Source: SVTX01 sp045602385 | Lineage (GTDB): Bacteria; Bacillota; Clostridia; Oscillospirales; CAG-272 | DNA: 64,000 nucleotides | Assembly (NCBI GenBank): GCA_045602385.1 | Contig: JAZSBL010000025.1 | Coordinates: forward strand, 7,054-71,053 | Direction of reading: 5' to 3' | Shown: positions 53,062 to 61,439 of the stretch, piece by piece | Layout: each line of letters opens with the position of its first letter | How positions within the stretch are numbered: the first letter of the stretch is position 1 | Notes under the pieces: model-generated | Seen by the model: the letters and a program-made list of their open reading frames with translations, nothing else | The model's database searches: none | Told to the model about the DNA's origin: nothing | Translations under genes and position numbers: made by a program

Positions 53062-54708
53062 TTACTTTGTGATCTTGTAGTACTCTGTCTTCTCGTCAAC
53101 AACGAAGCCAACAACGCAGCCTGCTTCATCATCAAGAGTGTAAATTACTCCGTAGTAGCTCTCAACATCGTCAACGCTGAGGATCTTGTTACCATCCTCG
53201 TTGTAGAATGTGTACTCCTTGGTACCGTCCTTCTTGTTAAGCTCTGCGGTTACGTAGAACTGAGCGGCAGAGCCGGCGTAATCCTCGATCTCTCTGCGAG
53301 CGCCGTCGCTTGTTCTTACGTAGTATACTATCTCTTCATCCTCTTCGCAGCGGATGATCATGTTCTTACCCATAAGGCGTACAAGCTCCTCGTCGGTAGC
53401 GGGAGAATAGACCTGCTCGCCCTTATAGTTGTATACCTTTTCGTTGATAACAACGTAGTAGTCATTAGCTTCATCTCTGTTGTAGAAACCGTTAGCTCCG
53501 CTAATTACCTCGAAATCTGCATTGAGAAGGTAGCGGTTTCCTGCATCGGTGGTGTAAAGGAAGTAGCCGGGAGCTACCTCTGTGGGAACGTCATCGAACT
53601 CAGGAGCAATAACGACTGCAACCTTTGCATCCTCGGAAGAGAGAGATACTGTTACACCCTCAGCGGTGTTGAGCTTCTTGTCCTCTATGTAGTAGATCTC
53701 AGCGATGTTCTCGATGCCCTCTGCATACTTATATGCATCAGCATACTTCGTGGGAACTGCCATGCTTGTGTTGTATCCAACACCGCTTACGATATAGTCG
53801 AGGTCAACCTCTTTCTCTACATCCTTTTCCTTCTCTGCAGCAACGTCAATTACAAGGCTTTCAAGGTTAGCCTTCTGTCCGTCGTAGTACCAGAAGTCAA
53901 ACTTATATGTAGTCTCATCAGGAAGAACGTCTACCATCTGAACGAGGACCTTAGTGTCAGAAAGAACGGAGATGAAGGTATCATCAACGGTTCCGTAAGG
54001 AACGGTCCAGTAGAACACTTCCTTGAGGTTAAGGTCGTAAACTGTGAAGCTGTTTTCATCCTTCTCGTAATAGTAGCTGGTAGTCTTTACGAGATTAGAG
54101 GGAAGATTGCCGAAGAAAGGAGCGGTCGCGACTGTGGATACGCCGTTGTCACTTACACGGTAGATCTTGCCGTTGAACATAAAGAGGTCATACGATGTGG
54201 TAACGTAGGAAGCGAGACCGTTAGTAGCAGGTACCCACTCACCGGTGTACTCGTCGTATACCATATCTACGTTGTAGTCCTGCTGATCAATGTAATTACC
54301 TCTTGCATCAAAGAGAGATACCGTTGTAATGGGGTCTTCCTCATCACCGTCTGTCTCTGCAACAAGAAGGAGGGTCTGATCCCAAACGCTAACGGTGTCG
54401 TAAGCTACGAGATCCTCGGTGGAAACGCTGTAAATAACAGTGCCGCTCTCAGCGTTGTAGAACTTTGTGTCGTTGTTCTTTTCCTTGTCTGTTCTAAATA
54501 CGATGATCTCACCGTCGGTGGTTACGTATTCAAGGCGGGAAAGCTCTCCCAAAGAAGAAGCGCTCTGAAGAACGGGGGCTGCTGTTTCTCTGTCGCCATA
54601 ACCTTCAAAGTAGGTCTTTGCATCCATTTCCTCTGCCTTATTTCCGCAGGAAGCGAATACAAGAATCATGCAAACAAAGAGACATGCAAGTAAGATGATC
54701 TTTTTCAT
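53062..54708 (-). CDS. Large lipoprotein, beta-propeller-like, unknown function
   Basis: Protein of 548 residues. MKKIILLACLFVCMILVF plus ASC give a lipobox with Cys at about residue 21. The mature part alternates short strands with Asp/Gly/Tyr turns: TTDGEIIVFRTDKEKNNDTK, YNAESGTVIYSVSTEDLVAY, FYNEDGNKILSVDDVESYYG, repeated along the length in a way that suggests blades of a propeller. It is acidic, with many Asp, Glu, Tyr and Val and no further Cys-rich motif. No family recognised. The ATG at 54708 has AAGGAGAT upstream; the longer open frame runs through the promoter. Monocistronic, flanked by its own promoter and terminator. Confidence 0.78.
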   Translation of the reverse strand: MKKIILLACLFVCMILVFASCGNKAEEMDAKTYFEGYGDRETAAPVLQSASSLGELSRLEYVTTDGEIIVFRTDKEKNNDTKFYNAESGTVIYSVSTEDLVAYDTVSVWDQTLLLVAETDGDEEDPITTVSLFDARGNYIDQQDYNVDMVYDEYTGEWVPATNGLASYVTTSYDLFMFNGKIYRVSDNGVSTVATAPFFGNLPSNLVKTTSYYYEKDENSFTVYDLNLKEVFYWTVPYGTVDDTFISVLSDTKVLVQMVDVLPDETTYKFDFWYYDGQKANLESLVIDVAAEKEKDVEKEVDLDYIVSGVGYNTSMAVPTKYADAYKYAEGIENIAEIYYIEDKKLNTAEGVTVSLSSEDAKVAVVIAPEFDDVPTEVAPGYFLYTTDAGNRYLLNADFEVISGANGFYNRDEANDYYVVINEKVYNYKGEQVYSPATDEELVRLMGKNMIIRCEEDEEIVYYVRTSDGARREIEDYAGSAAQFYVTAELNKKDGTKEYTFYNEDGNKILSVDDVESYYGVIYTLDDEAGCVVGFVVDEKTEYYKITK

Positions 54709-54751
54709 TTTATCAATCTCCTTATGGTTTATTTTGGTTTTACCCGAGGTC

Positions 54752-54780
54752 ATTATAGCACCATTTGACCGCCTTGTCAA
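54752..54780 (-). promoter_or_regulatory. Consensus promoter of the large lipoprotein
   Basis: Minus strand TTGACA (54780-54775), 17 bases, TATAAT (54757-54752), about 44 bases before the start codon. Confidence 0.92.
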
Positions 54781-54790
54781 CCTTTTTTGG

Positions 54791-54830
54791 AAAAAAGTGC
54801 CTTGGGACAAGGCCGGGGACACTGTTTTTT
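54791..54830 (-). terminator. Terminator of the amino-acid permease
   Basis: On the minus strand AGTG..GGCCTTG / CAAGGCACT forms a bulged stem followed by TTTTTT; 15 bases after the permease stop and 11 bases before the next promoter. Confidence 0.75.
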
Positions 54831-54844
54831 CAGATGTTTTAAGA

Positions 54845-56242
54845 TTATTTTTCTCTTCTTTTATAGAAAAATGCGCCAATTCCCATAATCACCGCGAAAA
54901 CTATAAGATAGAAAAGAACAGGAAAAGCGAACTCTCCGTTTGCCGCCGCACTCTGATACGGACGGATTCCGTGCGCGTATACCGCAACAAATACCATAAA
55001 CAGTGATGCCAAAATCGAAAGGATCGGCATGACCGTGTTCTTGAAAATGCTCTTTCTTCCCTCTTTCTTTATAAAGATAACAAACATCGGGATATAGAGC
55101 GCGTATAGGGTTATAATAGGAAGCTCCGAGGAGTCAAAGCTGAACGCGCCGAAGATGGGAGCGGTAAGGTTTGCGCCGTAAAAATAGAAGTACCATGCGC
55201 CGCAGATAAGAAGAGCAAGAATACCCGCATTCTGGGGCATGTTGGTCTCGGGGTCCACCGAGGCAAGCGTCTTGGGCTTGGGGCCGACATCACGCACCGC
55301 AAGAGAGTAGATCGCGCGCGGACAGGCAATCATTAATCCGTTGAGTGTGCCAAGGCAGGATATGACGACAAACGCGTTCAGTATCGTACCGCCAACGCCG
55401 CCGAAAAGATTGGTTATGGCGGCTGTTGAGCCGTCCTTCATCAGCACCTCTACCGACGCGCCGCCCGTAAGTCCCACAAAATAAAGGATATAAACAGCCA
55501 TGATTATCGCCGTGCCTATAACCAATGCGCGCGGCAGGTCGCGCTTGGGGTTCTTAAGCTCGGAATTTATCGAGGTCGCAACTATCCAGCCCTCGTAGGC
55601 GAATGCCGCCGCCGCGATTCCCGCAAAAACGGTTGAAAAATCACTGCTTGTGTTCTCTACCGAAAGTGCAAATGCAGTCGTGGTATTTCCGTTTATAAGT
55701 CCGACGATCGTACCGATAATTATTATTGTTGCGAGCGGAACCAGCTTGATTACGGTCGCGCTTACCTCCAGCTTGCCCGCAAGCTTCGGTGAAAGCATGT
55801 TGAGGGCATAAAGCAGGCACATGTAGAACGCTCCAAGCGCCATACAAAGTCCGCCGGTTATGTCCGCCGCGGGGTCAAACAGGAGCAGCGTGTATCTTGC
55901 CGACACCCACGCGAGAACTCCCGTCATCGCAGGAAAATAAATAATGGCGATAAACCACCCGATCATATAGGCGTATTTCTTGCCTATGATCGCCTCCGCG
56001 TAGTCAACGACACCGTTGACCTTAACGTATCTCGTTGCAAAGTTAGCGAAATTGAACGCGCAGATTATCATTATAATTCCGCCGATCACCCATGCGAGAA
56101 TGCCGATCAACAGATTGCCGCCGGTATAGTTGAGAATGTCTTGCGCCTTAAAGAAAACGCCCGATCCTATTACGATTCCGACGACCATGCAGATCGCCGT
56201 GAAAAGTCCGTAGCGCTTGTGAAGCTGATTGTTGTTATCCAA
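54845..56242 (-). CDS. APC-family amino-acid permease
   Basis: Protein of 465 residues with about twelve helices. GIVIGSGVFFKAQDILNYTG is the conserved first-helix motif of the APC superfamily, followed by GVVDYAEAIIGKKYAYMIGW and AAAAFAYEGWIVATSINSEL with the LKNPKRDLPRAL loop. Closest in style to the LAT-like branch (serine/threonine or neutral amino acids), but substrate is not certain. The start is a TTG at 56242 with AAAGGA about 10 bases upstream; no ATG or GTG with a site is near. Own promoter. Confidence 0.9.
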   Translation of the reverse strand: MDNNNQLHKRYGLFTAICMVVGIVIGSGVFFKAQDILNYTGGNLLIGILAWVIGGIIMIICAFNFANFATRYVKVNGVVDYAEAIIGKKYAYMIGWFIAIIYFPAMTGVLAWVSARYTLLLFDPAADITGGLCMALGAFYMCLLYALNMLSPKLAGKLEVSATVIKLVPLATIIIIGTIVGLINGNTTTAFALSVENTSSDFSTVFAGIAAAAFAYEGWIVATSINSELKNPKRDLPRALVIGTAIIMAVYILYFVGLTGGASVEVLMKDGSTAAITNLFGGVGGTILNAFVVISCLGTLNGLMIACPRAIYSLAVRDVGPKPKTLASVDPETNMPQNAGILALLICGAWYFYFYGANLTAPIFGAFSFDSSELPIITLYALYIPMFVIFIKKEGRKSIFKNTVMPILSILASLFMVFVAVYAHGIRPYQSAAANGEFAFPVLFYLIVFAVIMGIGAFFYKRREK

Positions 56243-56289
56243 GTGGCTTTATTCCTTTCTGATTGTATTTATAACACGTACCGCTGTCT

Positions 56290-56318
56290 ATTATATCACA
56301 CCGCCTGCACATATGCAA
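56290..56318 (-). promoter_or_regulatory. Promoter of the amino-acid permease
   Basis: Minus strand TTGCAT (56318-56313), 17 bases, TATAAT (56295-56290), about 48 bases before the TTG start. Confidence 0.75.
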
Positions 56319-56433
56319 CACAGGTTTTCACAAAATAAAGAGGCCGTTTTGATTTCTTGTTATGGGGTGATGCCGACACAACGATCACTTCCAAAATTTT
56401 TTCGGATTTTTTTATTTTTTTATTCGTAGCATA

Positions 56434-56462
56434 TTGAAAAATCGACGTTTTTTTGCTATAAT
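56434..56462 (+). promoter_or_regulatory. Promoter of the CofE-like ligase
   Basis: TTGAAA (56434-56439), 17 bases, TATAAT (56457-56462), about 90 bases before the ATG. The rest of the 309-base gap to the divergent permease shows no other signal. Confidence 0.82.
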
Positions 56463-56551
56463 GAAATGTAAATTTGTTTTTTGTCCGTTTTTTCGGCTTG
56501 GAAAGCGGCAAAACTCGGTTTGTAATCTATTTTTTCAGGAGATGATATACA

Positions 56552-57751
56552 ATGGAAAAAACCAGAAGAGTCGGTACTGTATCAAGAGGTATTCGTTGTC
56601 CTATTTTCCGTGAGGGTGACGATCTTGCAAAAATGGTGACCTCCTGTGTTCTTGAGGCGGCAGAGTCCGAGGGCTTTGAGCTTCGTGACAGGGACGTTAT
56701 CGCTCTTACCGAATCTATCGTTGCACGCGCGCAGGGTAACTACTGCTCGGTTGACGATATCGCGGCAGACGTCCGCGCAAAGCTTGGCGGCGAGACCGTC
56801 GGCGTAATTTTCCCCATCCTCTCGCGTAACCGCTTCGCAATCTGCTTGCGCGGAATTGCAAAGGGCGCAAAGAAGGTCGTGCTTATGCTCAGCTACCCCT
56901 CCGACGAGGTTGGAAATCACCTTATCAGCATGGACGCAGTCGACGAGTCGGGTGTTAACCCCTACTCCGACGTGCTCACACTTGAAAAATACCGTGAGCT
57001 TTTCGGCTACGAGAAGCACGAGTTCACCGGTGTTGACTACGTTGAATACTACGGCAACCTCGTACGCGAGTGCGGCGCCGAGGTCGAGATAATCTTTGCA
57101 AATCAGGCAAAGGCTATCCTTCCCTACGCAGATCATATCATCAACTGTGACATTCATACACGCGCACGCACAAAGAGAATACTTCTCCAGAACGGCGCAA
57201 AGGTTGTTTGCTCTCTTGACGATATTATGACAGCCCCCGTAAACGGAAGCGGCTGCAACGAAAAGTACGGTCTTCTCGGCTCTAACAAGTCGACCGAGGA
57301 CAAGATAAAGCTCTTCCCCCGTGAGTGCCGCGATCTCGTTCTTGCTATCCAGCAGAACGTGCTTAATGCTACCGGAAAGCTCGTAGAAGTCATGGTCTAC
57401 GGTGACGGTGCATTCAAGGATCCCCAGGGTAAGATCTGGGAGCTCGCAGACCCCGTCGTTTCCCCCGCGTTTACAGACGGTCTTATCGGCACGCCCAACG
57501 AGCTTAAGCTTAAGTACCTCGCGGACAACGATTTTGCAAATCTCTCCGGCGAGGAGCTCCGCGCCGCTATTTCCGCATCCATCAAGGCAAAGGACGGCTC
57601 CAGCCTCGTCGGCAATATGGCGGCTCAGGGTACGACTCCCCGTCAGCTCACCGACCTTATAGGCTCACTCTGCGACTTGACCTCCGGCTCGGGCGACAAG
57701 GGTACTCCCGTTGTCCTCGTTCAGGGCTATTTCGACAATTATACAAACTGA
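56552..57751 (+). CDS. CofE-like (F420-0:gamma-glutamyl ligase family) protein
   Basis: Protein of 399 residues. Motifs of the F420 ligase family: GIRCPIFREGDDLAKMV, RDRDVIALTESIVARAQGNY, AVDESGVNPYSDVL, and NHLISMDAVDE. The C-terminal half with MVYGDGAFKDPQGKIWELAD and VSPAFTDGLIGTPNELKL is as in CofE-like proteins of Bacillota. In F420 producers CofE adds glutamate to the coenzyme. No other F420 gene lies in the window and most Clostridia are not known to make F420, so the real substrate may be another glutamylated molecule. AGGAG precedes the ATG by 9 bases. Confidence 0.85.
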   Translation: MEKTRRVGTVSRGIRCPIFREGDDLAKMVTSCVLEAAESEGFELRDRDVIALTESIVARAQGNYCSVDDIAADVRAKLGGETVGVIFPILSRNRFAICLRGIAKGAKKVVLMLSYPSDEVGNHLISMDAVDESGVNPYSDVLTLEKYRELFGYEKHEFTGVDYVEYYGNLVRECGAEVEIIFANQAKAILPYADHIINCDIHTRARTKRILLQNGAKVVCSLDDIMTAPVNGSGCNEKYGLLGSNKSTEDKIKLFPRECRDLVLAIQQNVLNATGKLVEVMVYGDGAFKDPQGKIWELADPVVSPAFTDGLIGTPNELKLKYLADNDFANLSGEELRAAISASIKAKDGSSLVGNMAAQGTTPRQLTDLIGSLCDLTSGSGDKGTPVVLVQGYFDNYTN

Positions 57752-57757
57752 TTTTAT

Positions 57758-57945
57758 TAGGGAAACCCTTTTTGAGAAAAGGGTTTCCCTATAACCTTTC
57801 CCAAAAACTTTCATAAGGTTTTTGGCAGTTACATTCAACTTAAATTCACAGTCCGTCTACCCACGGACTCCACCCATAGCCCCTCTATTGAAAGTTTTTG
57901 GAGGAGGTGTGGAGGAACCCTTTTTCCAAAAAGGTTCCTCCACGA
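57758..57945. repeat. Palindromic MITE-like element, family C, copy 1
   Basis: Each arm has its own hairpin (GGGAAACCC..GGGTTTCCC at 57758-57791; GTGGAGGAACC..GGTTCCTCCAC at about 57910-57945). The arms 57758-57813 and 57889-57945 are also imperfect reverse complements, both with CCAAAAACTTTCA. The left hairpin may terminate the CofE-like transcript. A related arm lies at 63529-63590. The element fills the gap between the CofE-like gene and guaA. Confidence 0.75.
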
Positions 57946-57962
57946 AAAAGAAAGGAATCCAT

Positions 57963-58961
57963 ATGAACAATTTAAGACCCGAGTCTATGACTCGAATCAC
58001 AACAAAGGAGCTTGCGGACGCGTTTATCGCCGAGCAGGTAGCAGAGGTACGCCGTCAGGTTGGCGACCGCAAGGTTTTGCTTGCGCTTTCGGGCGGAGTT
58101 GACTCATCCGTCGTAGCCGCGCTTCTGGTAAAGGCTATTGGCAAGCAGCTTATCTGCGTACACGTAAATCACGGACTTATGCGCAAGGGCGAGAGCGAGG
58201 CGGTAGTTGACGTCTTCGGCAAGACCCTTGACGCGAACCTTATATACATCGACGCGACCGACCGTTTCCTTGATCTTCTCGCGGGCGTTTCAGATCCCGA
58301 GAGCAAGAGAAAAATAATCGGCAAGGAGTTTATCGAGGTATTTGCAGACGAGGCAAGAAAGCTTGAGGGCGTTGAATTCTTGGCTCAGGGTACTATCTAC
58401 CCCGATATTCTTGAGAGCGTTAAGGCCGCAGAGGGTAAAAAGGCAGTTAAGTCGCACCACAACGTCGGCGGACTTCCCGAGGATCTCAAATTTGAGCTTG
58501 TCGAGCCCCTCCGTCTTCTCTTCAAGGACGAGGTGCGCGTAGTCGGTGAGGCGCTTGGTCTTCCCCACGCGATGGTATACCGTCAGCCCTTCCCCGGCCC
58601 CGGACTCGGCGTTCGTTGCCTTGGCGCGATCACACGCGACCGCTTGCACGCGCTCCGCGAGGCAGACGCGATTTTGCGCGAGGAGTTTGACAATTGCGGA
58701 CTTGCAGAGACCGTTTGGCAGTACTTTATCGCGATCCCCGACATCAAGAGCGTAGGCGTTAAGGACGACAGCCGCTACGAGGGCTGGCCGGCAATCATTC
58801 GCGCGGTAAACACCCGCGACGCGATGACTGCGACCATCGAGGAAATTCCCTACGCGGTGCTGCATAAGATTGTGAACAGAATAACCAACGAGGTTGAGGG
58901 AATCAACCGCGTGCTTTACGATCTCACACCGAAGCCGACAGGAACGATCGAGTGGGAGTAA
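57963..58961 (+). CDS. guaA: GMP synthase ATP-pyrophosphatase subunit without glutaminase domain
   Basis: Protein of 332 residues. The PP-loop SGGVDSSVVAALL stands at residues 43-55, then HVNHGLMRKGE, AQGTIYPDILES, KSHHNVGGLPED and the dimerisation domain ending IVNRITNEVEGINRVLYDLTPKPTGTIEWE in parts typical of GuaA. Full-length bacterial GuaA is about 510-525 residues with an N-terminal class I glutaminase; that domain is missing here, as in archaea where it is a separate protein. The ATG at 57963 has AAAGGAATC upstream; open codons further up fall in the family C repeat. No glutaminase subunit is in the window. Confidence 0.93.
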   Translation: MNNLRPESMTRITTKELADAFIAEQVAEVRRQVGDRKVLLALSGGVDSSVVAALLVKAIGKQLICVHVNHGLMRKGESEAVVDVFGKTLDANLIYIDATDRFLDLLAGVSDPESKRKIIGKEFIEVFADEARKLEGVEFLAQGTIYPDILESVKAAEGKKAVKSHHNVGGLPEDLKFELVEPLRLLFKDEVRVVGEALGLPHAMVYRQPFPGPGLGVRCLGAITRDRLHALREADAILREEFDNCGLAETVWQYFIAIPDIKSVGVKDDSRYEGWPAIIRAVNTRDAMTATIEEIPYAVLHKIVNRITNEVEGINRVLYDLTPKPTGTIEWE

Positions 58962-58974
58962 TATAATAAGGCTT

Positions 58975-59012
58975 ATAAGTGGCTTGGAATCTTTGTTCCG
59001 AGCCGCTTTTTA
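58975..59012 (+). terminator. Terminator of guaA
   Basis: AAGTGGCTTGGAA (58977-58989) pairs with TTCCGAGCCGCTT (58996-59008), with G-U pairs, then TTT. Confidence 0.82.
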
Positions 59013-59030
59013 TACCTTAAACAAATAATA

Positions 59031-59059
59031 TTTACAAATCATCAGATATGTGATATAAT
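59031..59059 (+). promoter_or_regulatory. Promoter of the defence-like operon
   Basis: TTTACA (59031-59036), 17 bases, TATAAT (59054-59059), about 33 bases before the ATG of the HEPN-motif gene. Confidence 0.82.
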
Positions 59060-59091
59060 ATGTATGCACAATAATAAAAAGTGGTGTAAAA

Positions 59092-60261
59092 ATGGAAATC
59101 AAAAACAGTTATATTTTATTACGAAAAGAACAAAAAGCAGAAAAGTCGCAAAAAAAAGCCGTCGCTGACAAGGAAACTCACGCGGTTGTTTTAAGCACAA
59201 AAAAGGCAAAGAAGGAAGAGCCTTTTAAGGATTATTTGTCAAGTTGTTTTAGTGACATTGCTGAAACAAATCACCCTTCTAAATTCATCACCTTATATGA
59301 GTGTAAATTTAAATATCACCGTCTGCCAAATCTTAAAGCAGTAGTACATCACGTTAGAGGAGATTTCTATGTAGACATAACCATATCAGGCAAAAATAAG
59401 GACAAAATGATTCAGCAAATGGAGCTTATACATAACACACTCAGGCAATCAACTGTTGCCGAACGTTTTACATTGATAACATCTTATGATGCAGTGTCAG
59501 AGTATTATTGCAACAAAATGTTTTTGCCGCTGAACGAGGTTGAAAGAAAGTTAAGAAAACTCTTGTATATAATATATACCGTTCGATATAGGAGAGATTA
59601 CATAGATTATACTTTTGTTGAAAACACGTTAGCACCCGAATCAAAAAGCAAGATAGAAAGTTATCTTAAACACCAACTTGGATCTGATAGAGAGTTGTGG
59701 CGGCAAAAATATTTTGAAGAATTTGAGTACCACCATTATAACCACTTGTTATTTTTTCCAAAATGGACACCTGTGGATATTGCTAACAAAGAAACTTTCT
59801 TAAATGACAATAAAGATTTAGCAACATTAACCGATGAAGAACTCCGTGCACGTTTTGCCGAGTTCTCGCCCAAAAGCGATTGGGAAAAGTATTTTGTTGA
59901 TAAGGTCGATGAAAACATTAGCGCAGAATCTTTAATCAAAAATGTTAAAAATCAAAGGAATGGCGTTGCGCATTATAAATCAATCACAAAGAAAGAGTAC
60001 GATGATTTTATAATCAACGTTGCACAACTGATAGACGTTATAGACAAAGCAATTGATATTGCAATATCAAAAGATTTTGTCGAACAAACGATAAAACACT
60101 ATAACGAAAGTATGCGCGCCGCCCTGGATGAAATATTAAGTGTTATTGATAATTTTCAAAGAAACATGGCATTTAGTATAACCGAATCAGCATTAAGCGT
60201 TATTGATGTCTTAATAGAACGGTTTTGTGATAAAGAAACCGCTTCTAAAGACATGAATTAA
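59092..60261 (+). CDS. Protein with HEPN-type RNase motif, first gene of a defence-like operon
   Basis: Protein of 389 residues, no signal peptide or membrane helix. The N-terminus is Lys-rich (residues 1-45), then a mixed alpha/beta part with ITLYECKFKYHRLPNL and FYVDITISGKNK, then a helical C-terminal half. Near its centre stands R289-NGVA-H294 (NQRNGVAHYKSITKKEYDDF), matching the Rx4-6H motif of HEPN nucleases found in abortive-infection and toxin systems. I do not recognise the whole protein. The ribosome site is weak (GTGGTG). AT-rich and unlike the housekeeping genes before it. Followed after 26 bases by an EcoRI-type methyltransferase. RNA cleavage upon phage attack is inference. Confidence 0.75.
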   Translation: MEIKNSYILLRKEQKAEKSQKKAVADKETHAVVLSTKKAKKEEPFKDYLSSCFSDIAETNHPSKFITLYECKFKYHRLPNLKAVVHHVRGDFYVDITISGKNKDKMIQQMELIHNTLRQSTVAERFTLITSYDAVSEYYCNKMFLPLNEVERKLRKLLYIIYTVRYRRDYIDYTFVENTLAPESKSKIESYLKHQLGSDRELWRQKYFEEFEYHHYNHLLFFPKWTPVDIANKETFLNDNKDLATLTDEELRARFAEFSPKSDWEKYFVDKVDENISAESLIKNVKNQRNGVAHYKSITKKEYDDFIINVAQLIDVIDKAIDIAISKDFVEQTIKHYNESMRAALDEILSVIDNFQRNMAFSITESALSVIDVLIERFCDKETASKDMN

Positions 60262-60287
60262 ATATATTCAATTTAACTGAGGTAAAT

Positions 60288-61439
60288 ATGGCAAACAAAA
60301 AACTATCTGAAGCAAAGAGCGCAAAGAATGATGAGTTCTACACTCAATATGAAGATATACAGAGAGAAATCAATGCTTATCTGGAATATAACCCAGATGT
60401 ATTTAAAGGAAAGACTATTCTGCTCCCTTGTGATGACCCAGAGTGGAGCAATTTCACAAGGTTCTTTGCACAGAACTTTGAGAATTTCGGATTGAAAAAG
60501 ATTATCAGCACCAGTTATGCTATTGAGAGTAGAAACATTAAAGAGGGATATCAGTTATCCATTTTTGAAATGGAATCTCCCCAATTTGATGAGGACAAAA
60601 CAAAGACACACGGAAAAATATTCACTCTCACAAGAGACAGCAACAAGTCTGGTGTAATTGATATTGACGATTTGGAATGGCACTATTTAGAGGGGGACGG
60701 AGATTTTAGGAGTGATGAGGTCAAGGCTTTAAGGGACGAGGCTGACATTATTATCACCAATCCACCATTTTCCCTTTTTAGAGAGTTCTTGTCTTGGATA
60801 ATTGAGGCAGATAAGAAATTCATTATTATAGGTAATCAAAATGCCATTACATATAAAGAAGTATTCCCACTTATTATGCAGAATAAAGTTTGGCTTGGCA
60901 GAGGCTTCAAGGGTGGTGCTGCTCACTTTATCAACAAGTATTATACTGACTATGCAACAGCCAGTGACCACAGGGAAGGTATGATTCGTGTTTCTGGTGT
61001 AGTGTGGTTTTCAAACATTGAACACGGAAAACGCCACGAACCTTTGTCTCTTATGACAATGGCTGATAACTTGAAGTTCAGCAAACACAACGAAATCAAA
61101 GAGTTTGGTTATCAAAAATATGACAACTACGACGCAATAGAAGTTCCTTATACCGATGCTATACCGAGTGATTATAGTGGTATAATGGGTGTTCCCATTA
61201 GCTTCTTGGAAAAATATTGTCCAGAACAGTTTGAAATCTTAGGAACAAGTGATAACGGTATTATCCCAGATGAGTATAAAACGACCCCTGGACTAACGCA
61301 AAAATTTGTTGATGATTATTATAAAGCAGGTGGAAAAGGGGCCTATAAAGAAGGCAATCCAACAGCCGGGCTCTATAAAAATGGGATTGCTACTATGATT
61401 TACAAACGGATTTTTATACGAAAGAGGGCGCAGAAATGA
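60288..61439 (+). CDS. EcoRI-family adenine-specific DNA methyltransferase
   Basis: Protein of 383 residues. Features of the EcoRI methylase family: KSAKNDEFYTQYEDIQREIN at the start, LPCDDPEWSNFTRFFAQNFE, and the catalytic motif NPPF at residues 158-161 (IIITNPPFSLFREFL). A later block GFKGGAAHFINKYYTD and ASDHREGMIRVSGVVWFSNI is typical as well. It should methylate adenine in a specific site. GAGG stands 6 bases before the ATG. Its stop overlaps the ATG of the DUF262-HNH gene by 4 bases (ATGA), so methylase and putative nuclease are translationally coupled. EcoRI methylase itself is about 325 residues; the C-terminal 60 residues are extra. Confidence 0.93.
   Translation: MANKKLSEAKSAKNDEFYTQYEDIQREINAYLEYNPDVFKGKTILLPCDDPEWSNFTRFFAQNFENFGLKKIISTSYAIESRNIKEGYQLSIFEMESPQFDEDKTKTHGKIFTLTRDSNKSGVIDIDDLEWHYLEGDGDFRSDEVKALRDEADIIITNPPFSLFREFLSWIIEADKKFIIIGNQNAITYKEVFPLIMQNKVWLGRGFKGGAAHFINKYYTDYATASDHREGMIRVSGVVWFSNIEHGKRHEPLSLMTMADNLKFSKHNEIKEFGYQKYDNYDAIEVPYTDAIPSDYSGIMGVPISFLEKYCPEQFEILGTSDNGIIPDEYKTTPGLTQKFVDDYYKAGGKGAYKEGNPTAGLYKNGIATMIYKRIFIRKRAQK

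Noticed and set aside
57822..57962. Longer GuaA start at 57822
   Set aside because: The added codons translate the family C repeat and lack a ribosome site; the ATG at 57963 has one.
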